Positions 5,014 through 10,859 of a stretch of DNA of 10,859 nucleotides are shown one piece after another. The stretch covers positions 1 to 10,859 of the forward strand of contig PWGH01000131.1 in assembly GCA_003555285.1 (NCBI GenBank). The letters run 5' to 3'. This stretch comes from Thioalkalivibrio sp. (lineage in GTDB: Bacteria; Pseudomonadota; Gammaproteobacteria; Ectothiorhodospirales; Ectothiorhodospiraceae). The notes beneath the pieces are model-generated. The model was given only the letters and a program-made list of their open reading frames with translations, did not search any database and was not told the DNA's origin. The position numbers were made by a program, and so were the translations under genes. The stretch's first letter is position 1; each line of letters starts with the position of its first letter.

Positions 5014-6057
5014 TCAGCCCTTCAGGCTGTGCTGAAAATCCTCGAGCATCTGGTCGATGTGGGCGCGGACGCGCGCCTCGTCCTGGATCGCGAACTCGAG
5101 GAAGGTCTGTGCCACCAGCGACAACACCTTGCGCCGCGGGTGCACGATGTGCCATTGCCGGTTGATCGGGAATTCGGCGACATCGAGCAGGGCGATCGGG
5201 CCGCGGGTGCCCTCGGCACTGAGGGTGTGCAGCGACAGCACCGCGATTCCCAGACCCCCGATCACCGCCTGCTTGATCGCCTCGTTACTGCCCAGTTCCA
5301 TCCGGATCCGCGGCTGGATGCCGTGGCGCTCGAAGAGGTTCAGCGTCGCCTCCCGAATCCCGGAGCCGGGCTCGCGCATCAGGAAGTATTCCCGCGCCAG
5401 ACGCTGGACCGGGATGTTGCGCTGCCCGACCAGGGGGTGATCCCGGTGGGCCATCACCACCAGCGGATTCGGCGCGAAGGGGTACACGGTGACATCGGCG
5501 AGATGATCCGGCACGTGGCCGATGATGTAGAGATCGTCGTCGTTGTTGGCGAGCCGCGCGAGCACCCGATCGTAGTTGCTGACCTCGAGCGCGAGTTCGA
5601 TGTCCGGGTATTTGCGCGCGAACTGGCCGAGGATGCTGGGGGCGAGGTATTGCGCGGTGGTGATCACCGCCAGGCGCAGGCGCCCGCGCTTGAGCCCGTG
5701 CAGGTCGGCGAGCTTCATTTCCAGATTGGCCAGCGAGCCGAGGATGTCCCGGCAGGTGTCGTAGAGCTCGAGCCCGACCTCGGTCGGGAAGACCTTGCGT
5801 CCGATCTGCTCGAACAGCGGCAGGCCGAGCGCGTCGGAAAGCTTCTTGATCTGGATCGACACGGTGGGCTGCGTCAGGAACAACTCCTCGGCCGCCTGCG
5901 TGAAGCTGCCCAGGCGCACGATCGCCTCGAAGACCTGCAGCTGGCGCAGCGTGGCATGCCGGATCAGGTGCCCCGGCAGCTCCGACTTCAGCATGATCTG
6001 GGGCAGCGAGGGGTCCTTGCCGCCCTTTCGCTCGCTGCCGGACTCGCTGTCGGTCAT
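5014..6057 (-). CDS. cbbR: CbbR-type LysR transcriptional regulator
   Basis: A 347-residue LysR-family protein. The winged helix-turn-helix spans about residues 37-96 (ATLRQLQVFEAIVRLGSFTQ, AAEELFLTQPTVSIQIKKL, LFEQIGRKVFPTEVG), followed by a linker helix and a periplasmic-binding-like effector domain from about 112 to 335. The opening HATLRQLQVFEAIV and the segments YLAPSILGQFARKYP and GGLGIAVLSLHTL are typical of CbbR, the activator of Calvin cycle and carboxysome genes that senses metabolites such as RuBP, ATP or NADPH. An N-terminal extension of 21 residues precedes Met22, where many CbbR proteins begin. The upstream ATG has a weak GAGG three bases away, while Met22 has no Shine-Dalgarno, so 6057 is kept. 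It lies 52 bp after cbbQ as the last gene of the operon rather than divergent from its target, the commoner arrangement. Other LysR paralogues cannot be excluded, but context supports CbbR. Confidence 0.85.
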   Translation of the reverse strand: MTDSESGSERKGGKDPSLPQIMLKSELPGHLIRHATLRQLQVFEAIVRLGSFTQAAEELFLTQPTVSIQIKKLSDALGLPLFEQIGRKVFPTEVGLELYDTCRDILGSLANLEMKLADLHGLKRGRLRLAVITTAQYLAPSILGQFARKYPDIELALEVSNYDRVLARLANNDDDLYIIGHVPDHLADVTVYPFAPNPLVVMAHRDHPLVGQRNIPVQRLAREYFLMREPGSGIREATLNLFERHGIQPRIRMELGSNEAIKQAVIGGLGIAVLSLHTLSAEGTRGPIALLDVAEFPINRQWHIVHPRRKVLSLVAQTFLEFAIQDEARVRAHIDQMLEDFQHSLKG

Positions 6058-6109
6058 CGTGCCTCGGATCGGCTAGCGCGTCCCGACCCGCGCCCGTCAG
6101 GCGCCGCGG

Positions 6110-6913
6110 TCACGAGAAGAAGGTCGTGACGGCGGAGTCCAGCGCATCGCGCATGTCCGGATCGTCGGTGATCGGCCGCACCAGCGTAACCCGGCACGCG
6201 GCGAGCGGGGCGACCCCCTTGGCGATCAGGGACCCGGCATAGATCAACATGCGGGTGGACAGCCCCTCGTCGAGCCCGTGCCCCTTCAGGTTCCGCGAGC
6301 GCTCGGCGATCGAGACCAGCTTGCCGGCAATCTCCCCCGACACGCCGGATTCGTGGGCGACGATCTCGACCTCGATGCCGTGCTCGGGGTAATTGAAGTC
6401 CAGCGCGCCGAAGCGCTGCTTGGTCGATTGCTTCAGGTCCTTCATCAAGCTTTGATAGCCGGGGTTGTAGGAGATCACGATCTGGAAATCCGCGTGCGCG
6501 TGGACCAGCTCGCCCTTCTTCTCGAGCGGCAGGACGCGGCGGTTGTCGGTCAGCGGGTGGATCACGACGGTGGTGTCCTGACGCGCCTCGACCACCTCGT
6601 CGAGGTAGCAGATCGCGCCGTGGCGTGCGGCGACCGCCAGCGGGCCGTCCTGCCACTCGGTCCCCTGCGCGGAGAGCAGAAAGCGCCCGACCAGGTCGGA
6701 GGCGGTCATGTCCTCGTTGCAGGCAACGGTGATCAGCGGTCGGCCCAGCTTCCACGCCATGTATTCGACGAAACGCGTCTTGCCGCAGCCGGTGGGGCCC
6801 TTGAGCATCATCGGCATGCGCACCGAATACGCGGCCTCGTACAACTCGACCTCGTCGGCGACGCTTCGGTAGTAGGGTTCCTGCGCGATGCGGTACTGAC
6901 TGATGTCGTTCAT
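6110..6913 (-). CDS. cbbQ: CbbQ, AAA+ (MoxR-type) subunit of Rubisco activase
   Basis: A 267-residue MoxR-class AAA+ ATPase. Walker A is GPTGCGKT at 39-46, Walker B is ICYLDE at 101-106, and [15 protein letters not shown] (66-80) is the characteristic MoxR/CbbQ segment after the first strand. A sensor-1-like SYNPGYQ follows, then a KQRFGALDF arginine-finger region. The C-terminal helical domain with [10 protein letters not shown] is typical of CbbQ. Hexamers of CbbQ with one CbbO use ATP to remodel Rubisco and release tight-binding sugar phosphates; in alpha-carboxysome organisms the complex is linked to the carboxysome. Length is as expected for the family. The gene follows cpII by 30 bp; only AGAGAG-like purines precede the ATG, so translation may depend on the operon. 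It is unusual that cbbQ is downstream of cbbO and separated from it by sbtA and cpII, since the pair is normally adjacent with cbbQ first. Confidence 0.95.
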   Translation of the reverse strand: MNDISQYRIAQEPYYRSVADEVELYEAAYSVRMPMMLKGPTGCGKTRFVEYMAWKLGRPLITVACNEDMTASDLVGRFLLSAQGTEWQDGPLAVAARHGAICYLDEVVEARQDTTVVIHPLTDNRRVLPLEKKGELVHAHADFQIVISYNPGYQSLMKDLKQSTKQRFGALDFNYPEHGIEVEIVAHESGVSGEIAGKLVSIAERSRNLKGHGLDEGLSTRMLIYAGSLIAKGVAPLAACRVTLVRPITDDPDMRDALDSAVTTFFS

Positions 6914-6943
6914 GGGGACTCTCTGAAAGGGGTGAATGCGGGG

Positions 6944-7231
6944 TCAGTTCTGGAGTTCGACCGGGGTCGTGTACATCAACAGACCGTAATTCTGTTCATA
7001 GCCCGCCTGCAGGTGGTCGACGATGCGCTTGCACAGCGCGGCGTTGCCGACGACGTCGATCCGGATGTTGCCGCCCTGCGTCCAGCGACCGGCACGCGTG
7101 CCGTGCGTGCCGCGGCCACGGGCATCGGTGACGGTGTAGCCCACGGCGCCCAGCTCGACGATCTCATCGAGCAGGATATCCTCCAGCACCGTTTCGGTGA
7201 TGATGGTCAGCAGGGTCATCGGTTGCGACAT
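6944..7231 (-). CDS. cpII: Carboxysome-associated PII-like protein (CPII/SbtB-type)
   Basis: A 95-residue PII-like trimeric signalling protein. The strand-helix-strand start MTLLTIITETVLEDILLDEI is followed by GAVGYTVTDARGRGTHGTR, the G-Y-T-V-x-(D/x)-x-x-G-R-G-x-H-G segment that forms the nucleotide site and T-loop base in SbtB and CPII proteins. A second beta-alpha-beta follows (NIRIDVV, KRIVDHLQ, GLLMYTTPVEL). The C-terminal CGPxGC redox loop of many cyanobacterial SbtB proteins is absent. Known relatives bind adenine nucleotides, and CPII from Thiomicrospira also bicarbonate; SbtB blocks SbtA. Direct linkage to sbtA suggests the same role here. Two starts are possible: ATG 7237, overlapping the sbtA stop as TGATG, and ATG 7231. 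GGAGG (minus sense of 7241-7245) is three bases from the first but nine from the second, so 7231 is preferred. Translation is surely coupled to sbtA. Confidence 0.85.
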   Translation of the reverse strand: MSQPMTLLTIITETVLEDILLDEIVELGAVGYTVTDARGRGTHGTRAGRWTQGGNIRIDVVGNAALCKRIVDHLQAGYEQNYGLLMYTTPVELQN

Positions 7232-7236
7232 AAGCA

Positions 7237-8181
7237 TCAGCCTCCGGTCGCGTGGATCAGGTTCGCCATCCAGAAATACAGCGGAATGCCGACGAAGATA
7301 TTGAAGGGAAAGGTGATCCCGAGCGCGCTACCGATCGACAGCGCCGGGTTCGCCTGCGGGACCGCGATGCGCATCGCGGCCGGTGCGGCGATGTAGGAGG
7401 CGCTGGCATAGAGCGTCGCGAGCAAGAAGGTGCCGCCCGGAGACAGCCCCAATGCCCAGCCGAGCAGCGTGCCGAGCACCGCCGAGAAGATCGGCATCAG
7501 GATCGCGAAGCTGATCAGAAACACCCCGTAGGCGCGCAGGCCGGCGATGCGTGCCGCGGCGACCAGCCCCATCTCGAGCAGGAACAGCGCCAGGATGCCC
7601 TTGAACAGGTCGAAGAACAACACATCCAGCGGCTTGATGCCCTCGGCGCCGGCGACATAGCCGATCGCCAGACCGCCGACGAGCAGGAAGATGCTCTTGC
7701 CGAAGAAGACCTCGTGGAACAGCTTGCCCCAGCGCGCCTGGCCGACGCCATAGCGGGCGAGCATCACGCCGATCACCAGAGCCGGGATTTCGAGCAGCAC
7801 CAGGAACACGATCATGTAGCCTTCGAAATCGATGTCCTCCTGGATCAGCAGCGCCACCGCCACCGAGAAGGTCACGACACTCACCGAGCCGTAGTGCGCG
7901 GCGATCGACGCCGAATCAGGCCGGCTCATGCGTCCGAGCAGACGCAGGATGGGGAAGGCGATCAGCGGAATCAGCGAGCCCACCAGCAGCACCAGCAGCC
8001 CGGGAACGATGAGTTCGGCGAGCGGAAACTCGGCGAGCTTCACGCCCCCCTGAAGCCCGATGGCCAGCAGCAGGAAGATCGACAGCGCCTCGTAGATGCT
8101 CCCCGGGATCTTCAGGTCGGAACGCGCCAGCCCGGCAATGACGCCGAGCAGGAAGAACAGCACCACCGGTTCGAAGGTCAT
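7237..8181 (-). CDS. sbtA: SbtA-type sodium-dependent bicarbonate transporter
   Basis: A 314-residue integral inner-membrane protein of the SbtA/DUF897 family, which imports bicarbonate with sodium in cyanobacteria and chemoautotrophs. About ten hydrophobic segments are visible, arranged as two five-helix halves. Family signatures are present: AHYGSVSVVTFSVA (95-108, end of the first half), GKSIFLLVGGLAIGY (161-175), FLLEMGL, and YASASYIAAPAAMRIAVPQA (258-277) followed by SALGITFPFNIFVGIP. The two ASA/HYGS-type motifs in opposite halves line the substrate site in known structures. It is shorter than cyanobacterial SbtA (about 370 residues), mainly from a short cytoplasmic loop between halves. 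It begins 7 bp after the cbbO stop without a clear RBS and ends overlapping the cpII start, so translational coupling to both neighbours is likely. Its location inside the Rubisco activase operon ties bicarbonate uptake to carboxysome function. Confidence 0.92.
   Translation of the reverse strand: MTFEPVVLFFLLGVIAGLARSDLKIPGSIYEALSIFLLLAIGLQGGVKLAEFPLAELIVPGLLVLLVGSLIPLIAFPILRLLGRMSRPDSASIAAHYGSVSVVTFSVAVALLIQEDIDFEGYMIVFLVLLEIPALVIGVMLARYGVGQARWGKLFHEVFFGKSIFLLVGGLAIGYVAGAEGIKPLDVLFFDLFKGILALFLLEMGLVAAARIAGLRAYGVFLISFAILMPIFSAVLGTLLGWALGLSPGGTFLLATLYASASYIAAPAAMRIAVPQANPALSIGSALGITFPFNIFVGIPLYFWMANLIHATGG
7241..7245 (-). promoter_or_regulatory. Ribosome binding site deciding the cpII start
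   Basis: Minus-strand GGAGG lies within the last codons of sbtA. Its nine-base spacing to the ATG at 7231 is better than three bases to the ATG at 7237, which removes two residues from the longest reading frame. Confidence 0.6.
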
Positions 8182-8188
8182 GGCCGGT

Positions 8189-10582
8189 TCATCGCGTCAG
8201 GCTCAGGTACAACGCCGGGAGACGCTCCGGCAGCCGCGTGACGTGATCGAGGATCAGGTAGTTCTTGGCGCCGAAGATGCGCGAGACGTACTGATCGGCG
8301 TGCGGGTCCAGCGTCAGGCAGAAGGTGTTCACGCCCTGGCGCGCGAGCTCGTCGACCGCGCGCTTGGTGTCAAAGCGCAGGTACTGGGGGTCGCGCTCGT
8401 CGTTGTCGGCGGGTTCGCCGTCGGTCAGCAGCAGGATCAGTTTCTTCTGGCTCGGCCGTCGAGAGAGCAGGTGCCCGGCGTGGCGCAGCGCGGTGCCCAT
8501 CCGGGTCGACAGCTGCCCGGTCATCGCCGCCAGACGGCCCTTGGCCTTGTCGTCGTAGGGAACGTCGAAGTCCTTGAAGCGGTAATACTCGACGTCATGG
8601 CGGCCGTTGGAGTCAAAGCCGTGGATCGCGAAGGGATCACCGATGCGGGTCAGCGCCTCGGCGAGCAGGGCGGTGGCCTCGCGCGCCATGTCCAGCACCG
8701 TCGTTTCCTCCTCGGCTCCCGGCACCGGGTCGTTGGTCGATTCCGACAGGTCGATCAGCAGCAGCACCGAGAGGTCGCGGATCTGCAGCCGGCTACGGAT
8801 CCCGATGCGCGGATCGGGCTGGATGCCCATCCTGATGTCGACCATCGCCCGGATCGCCGCGTTGATGTCGATCTCGTCGCCATCCTCGACCTTGCGCTGG
8901 CGGATCACGCCCTGCGGCTGCACCGCCTCGATCAGCTGCTTCAGGCGCCGGACCAGCGGCTTGTGTTTCTCGACCACCTTATCGATGATCGCCAGATCGC
9001 CCATCGGCGGGCGCTTTTCGAGCAGGGTCGACCAGTTCGGACGTTCGAGCTGGGTCTGGTAATCCCACTCGTTGTAATGGTACGGGGACGAAATCGGCTC
9101 CTTGCCTTCCTTTTCGTTGAAGGTGGTGCCGTCGTCCTCGTACAGCTCGGTGGGCAGGATCCAGATCTCCTGCGCGTCGTCCCCGGCGTATTCGACATCG
9201 AGGCCGTTGATCATTTCCATCAGGCTGACGTACTTGCGCACCTGAGTCAGACCGCCGGGCAACAACACGGTGTCGTGTTCGTCCTCCGGGCCCTGCCACA
9301 GGTGGCGGTTGTCGTCCCGGTAGATGCTGGACGGAATGTCCGTGCGCGGGTTGAAGGGGATCGCGAGCGCCTCGGCGCGGCGGGCCAGTTCCAGCCCCAG
9401 GGCCCGGAAGGGTGCAGGATCGTCGAGCCCGTCCGGCACCGTATCCGGCGCTTCGAGCTTCGCGGCCTGCGGTTCCCGAACCCCTTCGGCCGCCGCCGCG
9501 AAGCCGTCCCGGGCCGCGACCACCATGGGGTGATCGTCCGGGTAGGCGGGATCGAGCAGCGCGCGGGCGATCCGGTCCAGGATCGGTCCGAGAGCGTCGT
9601 CACGCGCCGGATCGACGGGCAGGAGCTTGCGCCACAGCGCTTGCAGGCCGGGGAAGGTGCGCACCGCCAGCGCCTCGACCCGGGCATCTTCGATGAGCCC
9701 GATCAACGCGCGATCCAGCGGCGATAGGGATTCGGCGTCCGGATCGAAGCGCGAGTGCATCACGTGGGCTGCAGCGTGCGCGGCGGCCGCCCGATAGACC
9801 TCGAGGCCGGGAACCGGATCGGCCTCGTCGGTCGCACGGTAGTCGTCGAAGGCATCGGGCAGATGGATGAAGTAATGCTCGATGTAGGGGCGGTAGCCCT
9901 CCCGGGTTTCGAAGTCCCCGGACGTCGGGCGCAGGAAGAAATCGCGTCCCCACAGCGCCCGCAGGTACATCACCAGGCGCCGCTGCACGTCCACGAACAG
10001 CACGCCGCGCTGCTCCTTCTTCATCACCGCGATCGCGTCGTCGCTGTTCAGGCTGAAGTAGGCGGCCTGCGCGGCGTAATCGGCGCGGTGCGCCGAGGCG
10101 CCCCATAGCGCCCAACGGCGCAGGCCGCCCAGCGTCAGGTGGCTCAGCAGCCTCTCGAGGTTTTCGAGCATCGGGCGGATCGCGCGCGGCGTTTGCGACA
10201 GCAGGTTGTCGAGCAGGGACAGGTAGCCCCGGAACAACTCCAGCTCGCCGAGACGCGTGGCGGCCGTGGGCGCGGTGGAAAACAGCAGCGCCAGTACCGA
10301 GGCGCTGGTCTTCGAATACATCCGGATCGCGGCGGAGAGCAGTTCGGCCACGGCCTGTTCGCCGATGGCCTTGGCGACCTGCGGGGCACTCTCGATGAAC
10401 GAGACGACCATGTCGGTGCCGCGGCCCAGGCTCTTCAGCCCGGCGGCACCGCGCAGGTAGTTTTCCAGACCACGCGGGGAAAACACGCGCGCAGCCTCGT
10501 GCCAGGTCGCCTCGAGGACCTCGGTGCCGTGTTCGCCCAGTTCGTCCAGGACGTCCTGGTAGTCGGCCAGTTGGATCGCCAT
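8189..10582 (-). CDS. cbbO: CbbO, von Willebrand factor A adaptor of Rubisco activase
   Basis: A 797-residue protein. The C-terminal VWA domain (about 600-797) contains a full MIDAS metal site: DLSES at 611-615, a Thr in LSTRMGTAL (Thr693) and LTDGEP with Asp721. The long N-terminal part is helical (EATWHEAARVFSPRGLENYL near 25-45) with the conserved region YIEHYFIHLPDAFDDYRATD in the middle and acidic segments before the VWA domain (GPEDEHD, ELYEDDGT). CbbO binds the edge of the CbbQ hexamer and uses its MIDAS to dock on Rubisco, allowing CbbQ to extract inhibitors from the active site. Length and layout fit CbbO of alpha-carboxysome bacteria. ATG 10582 is the first start; a GAGG about 11 bases upstream is a poor Shine-Dalgarno. 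It follows the candidate mcdB by 26 bp and precedes sbtA by 7 bp. Confidence 0.93.
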   Translation of the reverse strand: MAIQLADYQDVLDELGEHGTEVLEATWHEAARVFSPRGLENYLRGAAGLKSLGRGTDMVVSFIESAPQVAKAIGEQAVAELLSAAIRMYSKTSASVLALLFSTAPTAATRLGELELFRGYLSLLDNLLSQTPRAIRPMLENLERLLSHLTLGGLRRWALWGASAHRADYAAQAAYFSLNSDDAIAVMKKEQRGVLFVDVQRRLVMYLRALWGRDFFLRPTSGDFETREGYRPYIEHYFIHLPDAFDDYRATDEADPVPGLEVYRAAAAHAAAHVMHSRFDPDAESLSPLDRALIGLIEDARVEALAVRTFPGLQALWRKLLPVDPARDDALGPILDRIARALLDPAYPDDHPMVVAARDGFAAAAEGVREPQAAKLEAPDTVPDGLDDPAPFRALGLELARRAEALAIPFNPRTDIPSSIYRDDNRHLWQGPEDEHDTVLLPGGLTQVRKYVSLMEMINGLDVEYAGDDAQEIWILPTELYEDDGTTFNEKEGKEPISSPYHYNEWDYQTQLERPNWSTLLEKRPPMGDLAIIDKVVEKHKPLVRRLKQLIEAVQPQGVIRQRKVEDGDEIDINAAIRAMVDIRMGIQPDPRIGIRSRLQIRDLSVLLLIDLSESTNDPVPGAEEETTVLDMAREATALLAEALTRIGDPFAIHGFDSNGRHDVEYYRFKDFDVPYDDKAKGRLAAMTGQLSTRMGTALRHAGHLLSRRPSQKKLILLLTDGEPADNDERDPQYLRFDTKRAVDELARQGVNTFCLTLDPHADQYVSRIFGAKNYLILDHVTRLPERLPALYLSLTR

Positions 10583-10608
10583 GCCCGGTCTGCCTCGTCA
10601 GCCCGGGG

Positions 10609-10859
10609 TCAGTCCGGCCAGACGCGTTTCGGATGGAGCGGCCGTGCGGGATCGTTCAGGTCGGGCGTGTCGGAACGCCGTGGGGCCTTCTTCGCCGGAG
10701 CGGTGCCACCCGATTTTCCGGGCGTGGCCCGGCTCGGGGTGCTGCGGGGCTTGGCCGGCGCCTTGGTGGCGCCCTTGGCGGAACCCGGGTTCGCGGGCGC
10801 CGACGAGTTGACGGCCGCTGGTTTCACGGTCGTTGGGGCGGGGGACGCAGCGGCCGGCG
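10609..10859 (-). CDS. C-terminal part of a disordered Ala/Pro/Lys-rich protein, candidate McdB (5' end outside window)
   Basis: A minus-strand frame is open from the right edge to a TGA at 10609-10611. The visible 82 residues are almost only Ala, Pro, Ser, Thr, Gly, Lys and Arg (for example APAKPRSTPSRATPGKSGG), so the region should be disordered and basic. It ends DLNDPARPLHPKRVWPD; the Trp is third from the end and is the only Phe, Tyr or Trp seen. Carboxysome positioning proteins of the McdB group are, as I recall, disordered and share one invariant tryptophan at the extreme C-terminus that binds the carboxysome, and in proteobacteria their genes neighbour csoCbbQ/csoCbbO next to a ParA-type mcdA. 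Position and C-terminus both fit. No folded domain is visible, low-complexity sequence gives little homology signal, and the 5' end is missing, so this remains a candidate. An internal GTG at 10827 is unlikely to be the true start. Confidence 0.55.
   Translation of the reverse strand, partial: PAAASPAPTTVKPAAVNSSAPANPGSAKGATKAPAKPRSTPSRATPGKSGGTAPAKKAPRRSDTPDLNDPARPLHPKRVWPD

Noticed and set aside
5029..6129. Plus-strand 366-codon open frame
   Set aside because: Antisense shadow of cbbR; Arg/Glu/Leu/Asp-rich with no domain.
6278..8241. Two plus-strand open frames (6278-7396 and 7252-8241)
   Set aside because: Shadows of cbbQ, cpII and sbtA; the second is a Gln/Asp/Arg-rich complement of membrane-protein codons.
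8096..9727. Plus-strand 543-codon open frame
   Set aside because: Antisense shadow of cbbO; a long open frame is expected opposite high-GC coding DNA.
1..10859. CRISPR arrays, insertion sequences, phage genes
   Set aside because: No regularly spaced repeats, transposase motifs, terminal inverted repeats or phage proteins were seen.

Overview
The window is GC-rich DNA from a bacterial chemolithoautotroph that fixes CO2 in alpha-type carboxysomes. A sulfur-oxidising gammaproteobacterium of the Halothiobacillus/Thioalkalivibrio/Ectothiorhodospira kind is the best guess from gene content, but no marker here fixes the genus. The evidence is a set of accessory genes of the CO2-concentrating mechanism: CsoS1D, CbbQ, CbbO, an SbtA-type bicarbonate transporter, a carboxysome-associated PII-like protein and a CbbR-type LysR regulator. 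The core operon (Rubisco cbbLS, csoS2, csoSCA, csoS4, csoS1) is not in the window and is probably nearby.

Layout. Positions 1-450 hold the decayed tail of a Sel1-repeat gene (+) running into an intact tRNA-Leu(UAA). Positions 500-2630 hold three genes with no evident link to carbon fixation: a MaoC-like double hot-dog protein (-, probably frameshifted near its 3' end), a small PilZ-like protein (+) with a good promoter and RBS, and a secreted DUF1566 protein (-). At 2800-3983 (-) lies a protein with the zinc-ligand signature of the LCIB family of beta-type carbonic anhydrases, known best from algal CO2-concentrating mechanisms. It is divergent, across a 372-bp control region, from csoS1D (+, 4356-4988), a tandem-BMC carboxysome shell protein.

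From 10859 down to 5014 one long minus-strand operon reads: [end of a disordered Ala/Pro-rich protein ending in VWPD, candidate McdB] - cbbO - sbtA - cpII - cbbQ - cbbR. The gaps are 26, 7, overlapping or 5, 30 and 52 bp, so co-transcription is likely.

How the parts would work together: SbtA imports bicarbonate. The PII-like protein senses adenine nucleotide and/or bicarbonate and would gate SbtA. CsoS1D forms gated pores in the carboxysome shell. CbbQ (AAA+ motor) and CbbO (von Willebrand A adaptor) strip inhibitory sugar phosphates from Rubisco. CbbR would tune transcription. The LCIB-like protein may interconvert or recapture CO2 and bicarbonate. The candidate McdB would help position carboxysomes on the nucleoid with a ParA-type McdA predicted just past the right edge. 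The most notable points are the LCIB-like enzyme beside a carboxysome shell gene, the insertion of sbtA-cpII between cbbO and cbbQ, and the candidate McdB.
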